Source: Perkinsus olseni
Taxonomy: Eukaryota > Perkinsozoa > Perkinsida > Perkinsidae
DNA: 64,000 nucleotides
Reading direction: 5' to 3'
Assembly (NCBI GenBank): GCA_013115135.1
Contig: JABANP010000035.1
Location: 1-64,000 of the forward strand
Positions 24,654-36,222 of this stretch are shown here, piece by piece (position 1 is the stretch's first letter; each line of letters starts with the position of its first letter). The notes beneath the pieces are model-generated. The model saw only the letters and a list, made by a program, of their open reading frames with translations. It ran no database searches and was not told the origin of the DNA. Made by a program: the position numbers and the translations under genes.

Positions 24654-26892
24654 ATGGAGTTGACAATCATTTTGAAGTTCTTTTTTCTTGGCCAGCCGTT
24701 CAACAATGAGCGTTTCTTCCGACTTTCTGCAACCTGGTCACTGTACTGCTACTGCTGTAGATGGGGCGGCCACAGCTGACGGCGGCTGTATCGCAGCCAC
24801 GAGTGCCGATGGTACCCCTTTGGACTTCCGCCTTGTGTATGGCATCCCATCAAGCAGTATAATATTCATGCAGCGACGCTCTCCTCTAGGTACATTCCTC
24901 CGAAGACGTATGGCCCTAATGGAAAGCGAGCTATTTACAAGCAGTTCCAGGCCTATCCTCGTATCGTAGATGCGGCGAGGGCTCCCAGCTACGCCCCCAC
25001 CAAGCCTGACCAGGAGCCTAGTAAGCCCATCGGTTATATCGACATGCCTGAAGGGACAACTTACGGATATTGGGAAGCTGCCTACGGCCTCATGAACGAG
25101 GCTGGTCTTTGCATGGGCGAGAGTAGCTGCAGTGGGCGTCTCGCCTCGGTCCCTGTGGGTGAGTGCGATTAGTCGGTAACCTAAAGACGCGGACCAATTT
25201 TTCTGTTCCTTTTTTAGATGAGAACCCGAACGGTGCTCTATTCTGGGTTGGAGAGCTGGCAAGCGTCGCTCTGGAGCTTTGTTCCACCGCCAGGAGTGCC
25301 ATCGAAACCATGGGTCGTTTGGCAGAGGAGCACGGCTTCTACGGAACCACCGAGGTCGAAGAGGCTGGAGAGGCCTTGACTGTAGCTGACGGCGACGAGG
25401 CTTGGGTTTTCCACATCCTCGCTGACGACACTGGTAAAGGAGCTATCTGGGCAGCCCGAGAAGGTCCCTAAAGGCCATGCGACCATTGTTCCCAATGTTT
25501 TCGTCATCCGTGACATCGATCCCGAAGACAAAGAGAACTTCATGTTTTCTAAGAACATTTTTGATGTTGCGAAGAGGTAAGGTCACCGCTGTGCTTCCTA
25601 GTGTTCAGTCCTAGTGGGTTCTTTGCCTCAGGTTAGGCTGGTGGGATGGTGCTGGTCGTTTTGGATTTCACCAAAACATACAGTGTTGGCGAGTGAGCTA
25701 GAAGCCTAGCGACAGAGTAGATCATCTCGAGACTCCCAGATACACCCATCCCTATTATGCCGGTCGTCGTTTGTGGAGAGCATTTTCCTTGTGGGCCCCC
25801 TCCCAGAACTTTGACCCGAAGCTTGGCGTTGAAGTCGAGCGACCAACATACCCTTTCTCTGTGAAGCCTGATGAGCCGATAACCCTTGACCAGATGAAGA
25901 GGTTATACCGAGATCACATGGAGGGTACTCAGTATGATTTGACCAGCCACGCGACAGCTGGCGGAGCTTTTAGAACCCCTAACAGGTAAGTTGCCCACGC
26001 TTTTTATTGGGGGTTCGAGGAGAATAATATTGTTATGTATTGGTCGTAGATACGCCGAAGGCGAAGCCGAAGATTCGATTGAGTATGGTGCCTGGGAGCG
26101 AGCGATCTCTCTTTTCCGGACTCAGTACGCTTACATTGCTGTGAGCTACAAGGGACGTCCTGGGAGTCCTCAACTTCGCCATAGGTGAGCAAGATGCTCG
26201 ACGTCTTTCTTATCTCATACGCTGGCGTTGATCAGGCGCTCCACACGCAAGCGTGTTCGTACCCATCGTCGTGAAGCCGAAGCCGAGCGTGGTAAGTTGC
26301 AAGACACACCGTAATTCGCTAATTGCGTTGAACTCAGACATCTATTCCCGCACTGGAAAACGCTTGGCAGGGTGAGTTCAACGAGAAGTCGTTGTGGTGG
26401 GCTGTCCTGAGTGTTTCCAATACTATGGACTTGAAGTGGTGCTACATGATCAAGGATGTCCAGAAGGCGCAGAAGGAAGCCGAAGATGAAATTGATGAGA
26501 TGATGAAGACCAAGTCTCTTGATGGTGGGTGTAACTAGGGCATCTGTCGTTGCGAACCGTCTCGCTTCTCAGAGATCGAGAAGCAGACACCTGAACTGTG
26601 CGACACTCTAACTCGCCGTTGGTTCAAGCTGCATTACACACTTTTAGGGAAGTACCAGAACGGATACACCGACTGGGGTTATTCCAAGGTAAGATTGTCT
26701 CCGGAAAAGCCTTTCATGTCGTTCGCTACGCCTGTCTTTATTCTTTAGCCCGGTTATGGTCCCACTACGGAGTGGCTGAAGGCAGTCGGATTCGACAAGT
26801 TCGACGCTACTAAGAAGCAGTTCGACGATCAAAAGGAGCGCTTCGCAAAAAGCCAAAGAGATGCGGATGATATCCGTCGTAGGAACGAATAA
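24654..26892 (+). CDS. secreted peptidase family C69, intron-containing copy 2
   Basis: Paralogue of the gene at 18692. The presumed nucleophile is in GHCTATAVDGAATADGGC. Conserved blocks follow in separate exons: PPKTYGPNGKRAIYKQFQ, EGTTYGYWEAAYGLMNEAG, GALFWVGELASVALELCST, GEALTVADGDEAWVFHILAD, RRLWRAFSLWAPSQNFDP, FSVKPDEPITLDQMKRLYRD, a last Trp-rich exon with ENAWQGEFNEKSLWWAV, and a C-terminal RRNE before TAA 26890-26892. Introns are GT-AG, mostly about 50-80 nt, at positions shared with copy 3. Three frame breaks are seen: T6 at 24681-24686 (one T fewer joins MELTIILKFFF to the rest as a signal peptide), CCC at 25455-25457, and TTTT at 25671-25674. Each is one base too many in a homopolymer. 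Either these are sequencing errors or the copy is a decaying pseudogene; the rest of the protein is well conserved, which favours error. Confidence 0.75.
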
Positions 26893-27185
26893 GCTCAGCT
26901 GGGTTGGCGCATCGTTTTCCGGGGGCCCTGCCCGGCTTTCGTTACTTCTTGTTCACCGTCTCCTGCGGGAGTAAAGTTTTAGTTTCACTTGCTCTGTTGG
27001 AGTTTTTTCTTTGATCGTTGTACTGCAAATGTTGTGTTGGAGGTCTCGATGAAATTCCAATCTCATTTTGTGCAGAATTTTTGTGCGCACAAATTGCGAA
27101 TGTCTGGGCTGTCGCTAGTATGATGTGAAGACAGCAAAATTCCATCTTCCTGACACTTATCAATATCTTAGTTTACCTGCTTTAA

Positions 27186-29681
27186 ATGTGTAGATTATCC
27201 TTGTTACTCTTGAGCGGTTTGGGCTTGGCTTTGGGGACCAATGTCGAGGTAGGATAAGGATGCGTGCTTTCTCGTTCAGCTGACCGTTCAGGGACTTTAG
27301 ATCATCTCTTGTCAAGTTTACCGTGGATGCAGGGTTTGAGCTTTTTTGACACGTTCTCGCTCTTTTAGGCCCCTAGAGATCGAGTACGCCAAGACCATGA
27401 TCATTGCACTGCAATCGCGGTTGATCGCGCTGCGACAATAGACGGTGGTTGTGTTTCTGGAACAAGTGCAGATGGGAGCCCAATTGATTTCAGGATGGTG
27501 TAGGTATCATCCTGGATGCTTCGGTTGATGAAGTTGTGAGCGTCAGGTACGTTCCTCCGAAGACTTATGGCGCTGGGGAGAAGAGGGCTGTCTACAAGCA
27601 AGTGGACGATTATCCGAGGATCGTCGATGCCTCCCGAGCCCCGAGTTATGCGCCAACGTTTCGCCCGATCAGAAGCCTAGTGTACCTATTGGTTACATCG
27701 ATATGCCAGAGGGGACCGACTTACGGCTACTGGGATGCCGCTTATGGTGTCATGAATGAAGCTGGCTTGTCAATGGGTGAAAGCAGCTGTAGCGGTCGGT
27801 TGGCTGCTGAGCCGAGAGGTAACAAACTGCATGGGTGCTCCTTCCTGATATGAAATGCGTTGGCGGGTTAGCGGACAAACTCACCGGAAATCACAATTGA
27901 CTAGATAAGTCTCTGAATTATCATGTTTTTTCTCAGAGGACGAGTCCGACACCTCCAAAGCGCTCCTTTGGATCGGAGAACTGTCAGACATTGCCATGGA
28001 ACGGTGTGCCACTGCCAGATGTGCTATCAGAGACGATGGGCGGTTTGGCGGAGAAGTATGGTTTTTATGGCACTACCTCGGTTGTCGAAGCCGGTGAGGC
28101 CTTGACCATAGCCGATAAGTCCGAGGCTTGGGTGTTCCACATTATGGCTGACGATACTGGAAAGGGAGCCATCTGGGCAGCCCAAAGAGTTCCCAAGGGT
28201 CATGCGACAATGGTCCCTAATGTCTTCGTCATTCGAGAGATTGACCCCGACGATTCCCAAAACTTCCTATTCTCGAAGAACATATTCGATGTGGCCAAGA
28301 GGTATTAACACGAGGACGGGATCGCTGTATAACCACTCGAGGAGTATTTCATGGCCGTAGACGGTCTGTCCTGGACGCTTCAGAGACTGTCTTGCGCGTT
28401 TAGGCTCGGTTGGTGGGATGGCGCTGGCAAGCTCGACTTCGTCAAAGTTTACAGCGTGAGCGAGTAAGTTGATAATGCCTTGTGAATGCGGGCTATCTGG
28501 CAATTGGTAGATACGATCACCCCTATTATGCTGGGCGTCGTTTGTGGAGAGGTCTTTCACTATTCGCGCCATCGCTCAACCTCGATCCCAGACTTGGTGT
28601 CGAGTGGGACCGAGCCACCTACCCTTTCTCCGTGAAGCCTGATGAGCCAGTTACGGTTGATTTCCTCAAAAATTTGTATAGAGATCACTACGAAGGGACT
28701 CCGTATGATCTAACTAAGAATGTCGTTGCTGGCGGCCCTTTCAACACACCCAATAGGTACGTACATCCTGAGTAGAAGTTTATCAATCTCTTTTTAACCG
28801 CAGGTATGATGGTGCTGAGGCTGAGAAGTCTTTCAAGCACGGTGCATGGGAGCGCGCTATATCGCTATATCGAACGCAGTACTCGTACTTCGCTGTATCC
28901 TATCAGAACAAGTCGAATATCATTTTCTTCGCTCCAGGTGAGTGCCCTAGCGGCTTCCCGAGGCAACTTCCAAGCTTTCTTGCAGGCACTCCTCATGCGA
29001 GCGTTTATGTTCCTATCGTAGTAAAGCCTCATCAGTCTGTGGTAAGCTGCTGGTCTCAGCAGGCTCGTATCGGATCGTGCGTTCTCCGTTCAGACATCGA
29101 TTCCTGCTCTCGAGTACGCGTGGCAGGGGGAGTTCAATCGTAGCTCTCTGTGGTGGGCTGTGCTGTCTGTATCCAATGTCATGGACTTGAAGTACCGCTA
29201 CATGATCGAAGATGTTCGCAAGGCTCAAGTGGAAGTTGAAAGCGAGATCGATAAGATGTTATTGGACAAGTCGGATGACGGTGAGACTTGGGAGCGACGC
29301 TCTCGTATGTCCATCGTTTTGTGCTGTTTAGAAATTGAGGAGGCCATGCCTGGTTTCTGTGATGATCTAACCAAGAAGTGGTTTGATCTCACTTTCACCT
29401 TACTCGGCAAATATCAGAATGGATATGCTGACTGGGGTTACACTAAGGTGAGCTGCCTGGACTAGTATCATTCTCTTGTCGATCGGTCACGATTCCAGGT
29501 CGGATATGGCCCGTCGACCGAGTGGCTCGAGCGTGCCGGGTTCGGCAGATTTGCCGCTTCCAAGAAGCAATTTAAGGATCTCAGAAGGCGCTATGCGAAG
29601 TGCCAGAACGAAGCTGATGAGATACGAAGAAGAAACAGAGGTCAAGCCTTTGAAGCTGAGGCTGTTGTCATCACGGAGTAG
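27186..29681 (+). CDS. secreted peptidase family C69, intron-containing copy 3
   Basis: Third C69 paralogue. Exon 1 (27186-27248) encodes a clean signal peptide, MCRLSLLLLSGLGLALGTNV. After an intron, exon 2 (27369-27499) carries DHDHCTAIAVDRAATIDGGC with the presumed nucleophilic Cys. Exon 3 starts at 27547 with YVPPKTYGAGEKRAVYKQ. Later exons give SDTSKALLWIGELSDIAMER, GEALTIADKSEAWVFHIMAD, RRLWRGLSLFAPSLNLDP, FSVKPDEPVTVDFLKNLYRD, EYAWQGEFNRSSLWWAV and KYQNGYADWGYTK, ending at TAG 29679-29681. About nine introns match those of copy 2. Compared with copy 1, exon 3 is almost identical in DNA over about 190 bases but contains a compensating pair of shifts (near 27655 and 27715) that puts about 20 codons out of frame. 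Another extra base lies near 28030. It may be active, misassembled or decaying. Confidence 0.75.
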
Positions 29682-30243
29682 TCAACAGATAATCGCGGAA
29701 CCGCAAATCATAAATAGTGCAGGAAATTCTCTGTCATATTAGGGTGCGTGTTTCATTGTTGGAGGCAGTCGTGTTGTGCACTCAAGTTAATAGACTTGGT
29801 GATTCTACTTGATACATATCTCACAACTTGCGACCGAATGGTAGACGAGTGATTCATGATATTGAGCATGGCGAAGATCATCGTGGAGCCTTATAGGTAG
29901 TATTATACTAGTATACCCGGCAGTTACTCTAGAATTGAGTCGTATGCCACCGAGTCAGCTGTACTTTCAACTCCGCGCACCTCATGGAGACCTAGCAGCA
30001 ATCGGGAGAGAAAGTTTTACTTCAGCTGAATCACCTGCTAATGCCTGCGTTTACACAGTAGTGCGCCCATGCGCCCATGAGCCGTGTTCCAACTCGAAAC
30101 TTACAGAGGAGTGGAGTGTGGTGCACTCCCCTCTCCTTGGGAGAGCGTTCACTGGTATTTTATACTGAGGGAAACTCGAATCGAGGGATAACATAGAAAC
30201 ACTTCCGTGCTGAGAATGGGCATCGATCACAGCTCTCAATCCC
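29682..30243. other. intergenic region between convergent genes
   Basis: Lies between the 3' ends of C69 copy 3 (plus) and the proteasome alpha-6 gene (minus). Short open stretches on both strands carry no motif. It probably holds both 3' untranslated regions. Confidence 0.5.
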
Positions 30244-31386
30244 TTAATCTTTCTCAGCAATCGCGTTCAGATGCTCATCAATCTCTGACGGAGAGAGTTT
30301 CGTGAAGAGCGATAGTTGAAAAGAGAAAACACCCTCGGACATAAGTTACTACCTGAACCTAGTATCTCGGGTGCTCATGACGCAGACCTCGATGTCGCTC
30401 GGCTTGAAATCCGTCGACAAAACCTATGGCGGAACATGAATTCCCTGGACCGAAGGACCGACTGGCAAGCCACCGGATATTACTGTCTGCAAGGCAGCGA
30501 TTGCCTCTTCAATGGTATCTGTTTCATCAAAGCCCTCAGTCGCGCCGGAGTCCATTCTCTTTCGGACTATCTTCTCCAGCGCGTTTGTGGCTTCCTGCAA
30601 GGGTCAAAACAGAAGTAGTTCGCTAGCGGATTTGAGCATGATACTACCTGTTCCTTGGTGCCAGCTGCAGCAGCCTTGCAGCCCACATAATGTCCCGCAG
30701 GATCTACCTTCAATAGTTGAGGGCCAAACTCGTCGTCAATGCCGAAGAACAAAGCAACTGCAGAGTGACACTCGTGAAACTAATGCATGGCTATGAGGGG
30801 TCTACTTACTAACGCCATAGGGTCGCATATAAGCATGCTGGGTGTAGACCTGCGCCAAGTTAGCGATCTTCTTTAGCAAGATAGTGGCAAGGGATCTCAC
30901 AACCGTTCTTATCCTCATACCTGCGAAAAAATCTAGATTTTACACTCCGTACGGGTAACAGCTTACTCAGCAGCGGTTTCACGCGCCCTATTGACGAGAG
31001 CTCGAGCATCGGCGGGCATGCCTGCAGTGACAACTCCTAGGTTGGAGGTGATGCGATAGATCGAGTTGGTGAAGGAGCCATCCTGGAGCTTATCCTGAAA
31101 AAACACCGAGTTGCCAGAGAAGACGACCGAGTTTCGCGAAGCATGTACACTCACCGGAATCTTCTTTTGCCCAACAACAGCTACCGTATTCTGCCCCTTC
31201 AATGCAAGGCATGTTAAACCAGATGTCTTCACGGCCTTGAAAGCATATTCGACCTGATGGCAAACTCTCGCGGTGCTCAAGAGCACACAAGTGGACATAC
31301 GACCCATCACACGTTACTACCTGATAGAGGCGCCCCTCGGGACTGAAGATTGTGATATGACGGTCGTAACCGGACTGGCGGGACAT
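30244..31386 (-). CDS. PSMA6: 20S proteasome subunit alpha-6 (alpha1)
   Basis: Structural alpha-ring subunit of the 20S proteasome. The start at ATG 31384-31386 gives MSRQSGYD followed by the alpha-type N-terminal signature [14 protein letters not shown], which an intron separates from [20 protein letters not shown]. Further exons: [12 protein letters not shown], then [36 protein letters not shown], and near 30.7 kb [19 protein letters not shown], close to the alpha-6 family DPAG block. The C-terminus reads [13 protein letters not shown] and stops at TAA (30244-30246), the usual alpha-6 ending. Introns are GT-AG, about 50-70 nt. Alpha subunits lack the catalytic Thr, as expected. Neighbour of the RCC1-TBC gene on the same strand. 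Confidence 0.9.
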
Positions 31387-31545
31387 TTGACCAAAAAAAT
31401 CCAACGCAGCTGAACAGTATGAGGATACTCACATTGCCAAGACGCTGTCAACACAACACCTGGGAGGGAAGGCAAGTATCAAATGTCACAAAAACGTGGG
31501 AACAGGAAGTCCCGAAGTCAATCACGACCATCCAGGCAGTAACGC

Positions 31546-33991
31546 TCATGATGGTGTAGCACATGCGAAGAGGCGATCATTGGGCATAGCCGGGGGTGCA
31601 GCAAACTCTGCCTCCAGATCCGCTATTTCCGAGTAGGTTACGTCGGGGATGACCACCGAATTCATGGCGTCCAGGAAGGCTTCTCTGTCGCCACCAATGA
31701 TCTCCCGAGTGTCCCTCAGCAGCAGCATGAGACACTCGTCAAAATCACGATCCCGTAGACGCTCATCCAAGATATCAAGAATCGCTATTCCTGCAGCATA
31801 GAGTACAGGCTCCTTGTCCAATAGGTAGAGGTCCCATACCAATGCCGCTGACTCGGTAGTTAACGGCCTGGAATACAGCGTCAGGAACCACATGGGGAGG
31901 AACTGGTCCGGGCTGATTCCAATATCTGTCAAGTGCCGGTGAAGCGCTGGGTTATGGGCCCTGAGAAGCCTCATGAAGATCCGAAAGCGTCGGCTATTAG
32001 TCTCAACGTTGAGCTGGTAGAGGCCTAGCAGTGTCGGTGAGCTCAACAGAAGTGATGCGAGGCAGACGAAGGCACCGAATGGGTCCATGTAGAGGAGGAG
32101 CATCGCCGCCAGAAAAGACATACCTTTGAAGCAACACCTGCATGGTGAACTACGAGCGAGCCTCCTCACCTTGGACATAGCCAATGTCTGGTCTATACAT
32201 AGCGAATGCAGAAAGCACTAGACGGCACTCCTGCCGCAGAGGACCGTCAGGCACGCACATCACCGCGAGATCGGGCAACGTTCTAGGCAGGTCCAGGTCA
32301 ATGGCTCGGAGCTGCGCCATGAACGAACCTAATCACAGTGATCAAAGAGCATCGAAGAAGAGACCAGGGAGGCCGATTGCTTACCCGGCTCCACTCGTCC
32401 ACTAGGTGATACGTCTTCGGCGAGCGCCATCGTGTTCACCGCTGCCAACCATCTGTTTTCCTCGGCTCTGCAAAGTGGGCACTTCCAGGTGTGACACAGT
32501 AGCCCACGGATGATTACTTCGCCTTCCTCACGAGCATCTCGTACAAGCTCCTAGTGACCCTTAGAGGGTTACCTATCGCAGCGGGCCATAGCGCAGTCCG
32601 GGCCCGTGGCGGGAGCCCGTGTCTGCGCCACATTGACGCCATCCGGTACGGTACTGGCCGATGCGGCAGGTAGTTCGGCAGGAAGTCCTTCATCCATACC
32701 TGCTCCCGAAGATCAAAGGCAGGACTGACCTCAAACCAAGGGGTTCTACCTCCGTCAGTCTCTCAAGTGCTCTCTGCCGCTCATCACGAGCGCTACTTTC
32801 CCTGCAACGTCTAAGCTTGCCTTGTTCGAGGACCTCCGCGACCTGCAGGAAACATAGATGGGAATGAAAACATCGCTGACATCTACGCAATACCTGTGCT
32901 TGGTGCCTACGCCGCTCCAACCAGGACTTAGCAGGGAGGTGGGCGGGTCTGAATGACCGAATGTCGGTCTGCCTGTCATCTGTATGGCACCGATGCTTCC
33001 CACCAGCCGATACAGTGTAGAGGAAAAGTATATACCGAGGGACCATGAGGAGGTCGCTCAACCGGTATCCGTCTTTCGGGTGCTCCCCTTTGATCACACC
33101 GGCTTTGCCGGAAGAGTCGAAGACAACATAAGAACCAGAGGGTGATGCCACAACGCTGGTCGAGCCCAGACTCCCAACGAGCTGACACTCTGCCGGGCAC
33201 TCTATCCGTTGAAGGGCTGCTGACCGAGGACGCTGGCCACCCCAGACAAGGACTTTTTTGAAGTGCTGGTAGGTGTTGCTGCAGCAGGCACACATAGCCA
33301 CCGAGTGATCGCTCCCACAGGCCAGCGTAGGGCTGCATCTCGGACACAATAGTGAAGCCACCGACTGGATGGGGATTGGTGCAGGCACCACGTCGGGGGC
33401 ATCTGCCTGAACTTGGCCGTAGTAGTTGTTGCCCCAGCCGTACAAACCGTTCTCATCAGTGAGCACCACGGCATGCTCCGGACCCACTGCTGCAGACCGT
33501 GCCCGGCCAGGGAGCGTCACCCGACCAGGGGTAGAAACCTCGCTCGCACCTCCGTGGCCTAGAGCGCCCAAGAGGGATAAGCCCCACGTGTAGACATCGC
33601 CGGCGCGACTAAGTGCCAGCAAAAAGCTGGTACCCGCATGCAGCTGATCAACTACTATGTCCTTCAAGGGGAGGAACGGTTGAGGACGCTCTCCCAGGGT
33701 AACCACCCGACCATCTTGTAAGAGAGCGTAGTGATAGCCAGTCCTCATGGATACAGCCACAGGCTCGCACTTGATGTCAGTAGGCAAGTCGGACGCCTCG
33801 GGGAACACTTCAAAAACCTGGGAGCCCCATACAAGTACAGCGATGTCCGGACCGGCTCTTGACGCAAGGGAGAGGCGAGGGCCGATGCTAGTCGAGTCAC
33901 GCGCTGGGACCGGCAGCTCGATCTCGATAGTCGGAGACTCTAGTGATTCCGGAGAGAGCAGCGCAACCACCGCACCTGCTGACGACGCCAT
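31546..33991 (-). CDS. RCC1-repeat / TBC Rab-GAP fusion protein
   Basis: The N-terminal half is a beta-propeller-like run of RCC1 repeats: AVLVWGSQVFEVFPEASDL, GDVYTWGLSLLGALGHGG and ENGLYGWGNNYYGQV. A 51-nt in-frame intron (near 32845-32895) leads to VAEVLEQGKLRRC. A 50-nt intron then joins ...ALERLTE to VWMKDFLPNYLPHR and LPPRARTALWPAAIGNPLRV, the start of a TBC domain. Next come a 50-nt intron, an exon with AEENRWLAAVNTMALAED, an intron, then IDLDLPRTLPDLAVM with the catalytic Arg finger. CRLVLSAFAMYRPDIGYVQ follows, then a 46-nt intron and GMSFLAAMLLLYMDPFGAF (Gln finger in YVQ), with the TBC C-terminal half ending at 31546. All joins keep frame and phase, so one protein is predicted. The likely start is the Met at 33991; the frame is open to 34045. 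Expected role: Rab inactivation, with the propeller targeting it or regulating another GTPase. Confidence 0.78.
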
Positions 33992-34144
33992 GGTGGTAGC
34001 CAAGACGATCTGAACATCGAAGAAAGGTCCGAGACGCCAACGCAAGCCGACGAAAGGAAGCAGGAAAGGTGGGTGATAATATAGTGCGGTCCAGTCGTAG
34101 TAAAGCGCAGGAGAAACTAATCCTCTTTATGGTCTTCACTTTCC

Positions 34145-35340
34145 CTAGGCTTCCTCACTCTCGTCTCTGCGGGCGCTCTTTTGACGGCTCTCGCTCTTAT
34201 CTCGTGAAGCGCTCCGCTTCCGGTCATCATCACCTCTGCGGCTTGAGCTCCTCTGTCGGCTACGGTCGCGGCTATCCTCACGGCGAGAGGCACTGCGATG
34301 TGTAGACTCATCTCGGGACTTGGAATGGCGCGAAGCGCTGCGACGAGGGCTCTTGGTATCGAGCTTCTCTTGGCTCTTCCTGCTACTGCGCTCGCGCTTC
34401 TCAGAACCCCTCACGTGGACTATCACTCCGATGCTCCTCCGCCACACGATCCTTAGAGCGATCAACATCGCGGCTTCTAGAGCGGCTCTCCCGATGCTCG
34501 CTTCGGCTTCGGGAACGGCGGGACTCGGAATGATCAGCTTCTCGTGGCTTGGAGGTTTCCTCATGGGGCTCACTTCGGTCCCTGGAACGGCTGGCATGCT
34601 CCTTCTCAATGCGGCTCCTAGAGCGGCGCTCGGATCGCTCATCTCTGCGAGAAGTCCTCGATCTCGACTCGTGGCGCGAACGCTCCCTGTCTTCAACCTT
34701 TGAGGTAGATGAGCGATCGCGACTGTCCTCATTCTTCCTGGGAGATTCCGAGTAGGAGCCACGTCGATCTCGGCTGTCTGACCTGAAAACAGAAAGCTAG
34801 AGAACCATACTGGCCACCGAGAAGACTCTGTTGCGTATCAATACTTACCGACTGTCGGAGGAACCAGAGCGAGACCTGGACGACCTTGAGCTTGACCGAG
34901 ACCTTGAATAGGACCGGGACCGAGAACGGTAGCTGCGTCCACGACGAGATCGGCCGCGCGAGTAGCTGCGACTCCTCGACCGACCGAAACGCCTGCGGCC
35001 ATAACCCCGCGAGGGAGAGCGGTAGTACCTCCGTACTCTGTCCCTAAAATGCAACTACTCGGTGAACCACAGAAGCCGCAGCACAAAGCACAAATTCTCA
35101 CCTGGGGCCGGCCTTCGCCCACTGTAAGTTCAACGTGTTGCCGTCAACTCGAGCGGAAGCCATGCCACGGTAGGCGTCTTCCGCGTCACGCTCGTCGTCG
35201 TACTCCACGAAGCAGATGTTCTTTCCCGGAGGAATGTAGCATCTTATAACGCGGCCGTAACGCCCGAACTCGTCCTTGATGTCACGCTCGGTTGTACGCG
35301 AAGAGATGTTCCCCACGTACAGAGTGTTGCGGCTATACAT
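34145..35340 (-). CDS. SR-type splicing factor (RRM + RS domain)
   Basis: The first exon, from ATG 35338-35340, encodes an RRM: RNTLYVGNISSRTTERDIKD (RNP2-like YVGNI) and NICFVEYDDERDAEDAYRGM (RNP1 region), ending in WAKAGP. The second exon (about 34850-35040) is an RS domain, with SRSRSYSRGRSRRGRSYRSR. The third (34145-34782) continues with RS/RD/RE-rich sequence such as ESRSRSRDVDRSKDRV and ends in ARRDESEEA. The protein is expected in nuclear speckles, binding exonic enhancers. A frame break lies at CCCC 34407-34410 (GGGG on the coding strand): one base fewer joins SDSPREG to SEKRERSSRKS. The 5' end faces the FLYWCH gene across about 880 nt. Confidence 0.8.
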
Positions 35341-36222
35341 AGGGGGAAGGGTAGTGGGACCGAACGCTCTGCAAACAACGAAAAATAAGGCTCATACGAC
35401 GAGCTCATTCAGCCGAAAGCGACTACTGCAGACTGAATAAACTGAAGCGGGCCTGAAGGAACCAGTAGTCGTCAAGGAGAGGGTGGAAGCAGAGACACCG
35501 TTATCCCTTTAACGCTACCCGTCGAAGCTAACGGTCAGCTATACGTGGATCCCCGATAGGACAAGCGTGGAACGGTTGGGGAGGGGGCCGGAGGACTATA
35601 ACACAGCAATGATACGAGATGAGGACAGACAAACGCAGTGATAGCATTAATCGTACAGTTGTAGACCTCACCACGATAGCTACCGTAACAATCGGGCCAG
35701 TGCCTGTCAATCGTGGGTGGGGAGAGTGGGAGGCCAGCTCTTCGTAGTCCTGACCTTCCCCCGATGTTCTCGCGCTTGAGCATAATACTTTTAGCCCTAC
35801 TATACTCGAAGGAGAGAAATCAGCGTAAGCGGGTTTGCTTGCGGGTTTCTGCGATGATGGCAACCGTGGAGGAAACTTAAGAAAGCAAGATTGCTCAAGA
35901 TGGTTCTCGGTTGTCGTTCCGATCGTCCACTTGCTCGACTCCAGTATGCCGTTGTTCCCGTCCGCCTATCGCTCGCGGCTGTTCGATTGTAGCCACGAAG
36001 AACGATTGTAACCCACGACGGAGCCTCTACGCAAGATAGCAGTAATCAAACATACCTATTCTACCAACAATTGGTCGGCCTGCCCGTGCGAGCGCTGTTT
36101 GTTTGCTTGGCTGGTCAACGTTGATGAGCGTATCGCTCGTGATTCGTATTGTACAGCGTGTCGAACGGCTATAATTTAGTTTCAGAAGATCCTCCCTAGT
36201 TTACTGCTCTTGATTTTAACGA
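35341..36222. promoter_or_regulatory. probable bidirectional promoter region
   Basis: Separates the divergent SR-factor (minus) and FLYWCH-like (plus) genes. The minus-strand open stretch at 35528-35863 shows no protein-like motif. Short TATA-like and CAAT-like strings occur but none can be called a promoter element from sequence alone. Assigned by position only. Confidence 0.3.

Noticed and set aside
24654..26892. Calling C69 copy 2 a pseudogene outright
   Set aside because: All breaks are one-base homopolymer gains and every conserved block is intact, a pattern more like sequencing error than decay.
35528..35863. 111-codon minus-strand open frame upstream of the SR gene
   Set aside because: Composition resembles untranslated leader sequence; no motif, and the RRM exon has its own good start codon.
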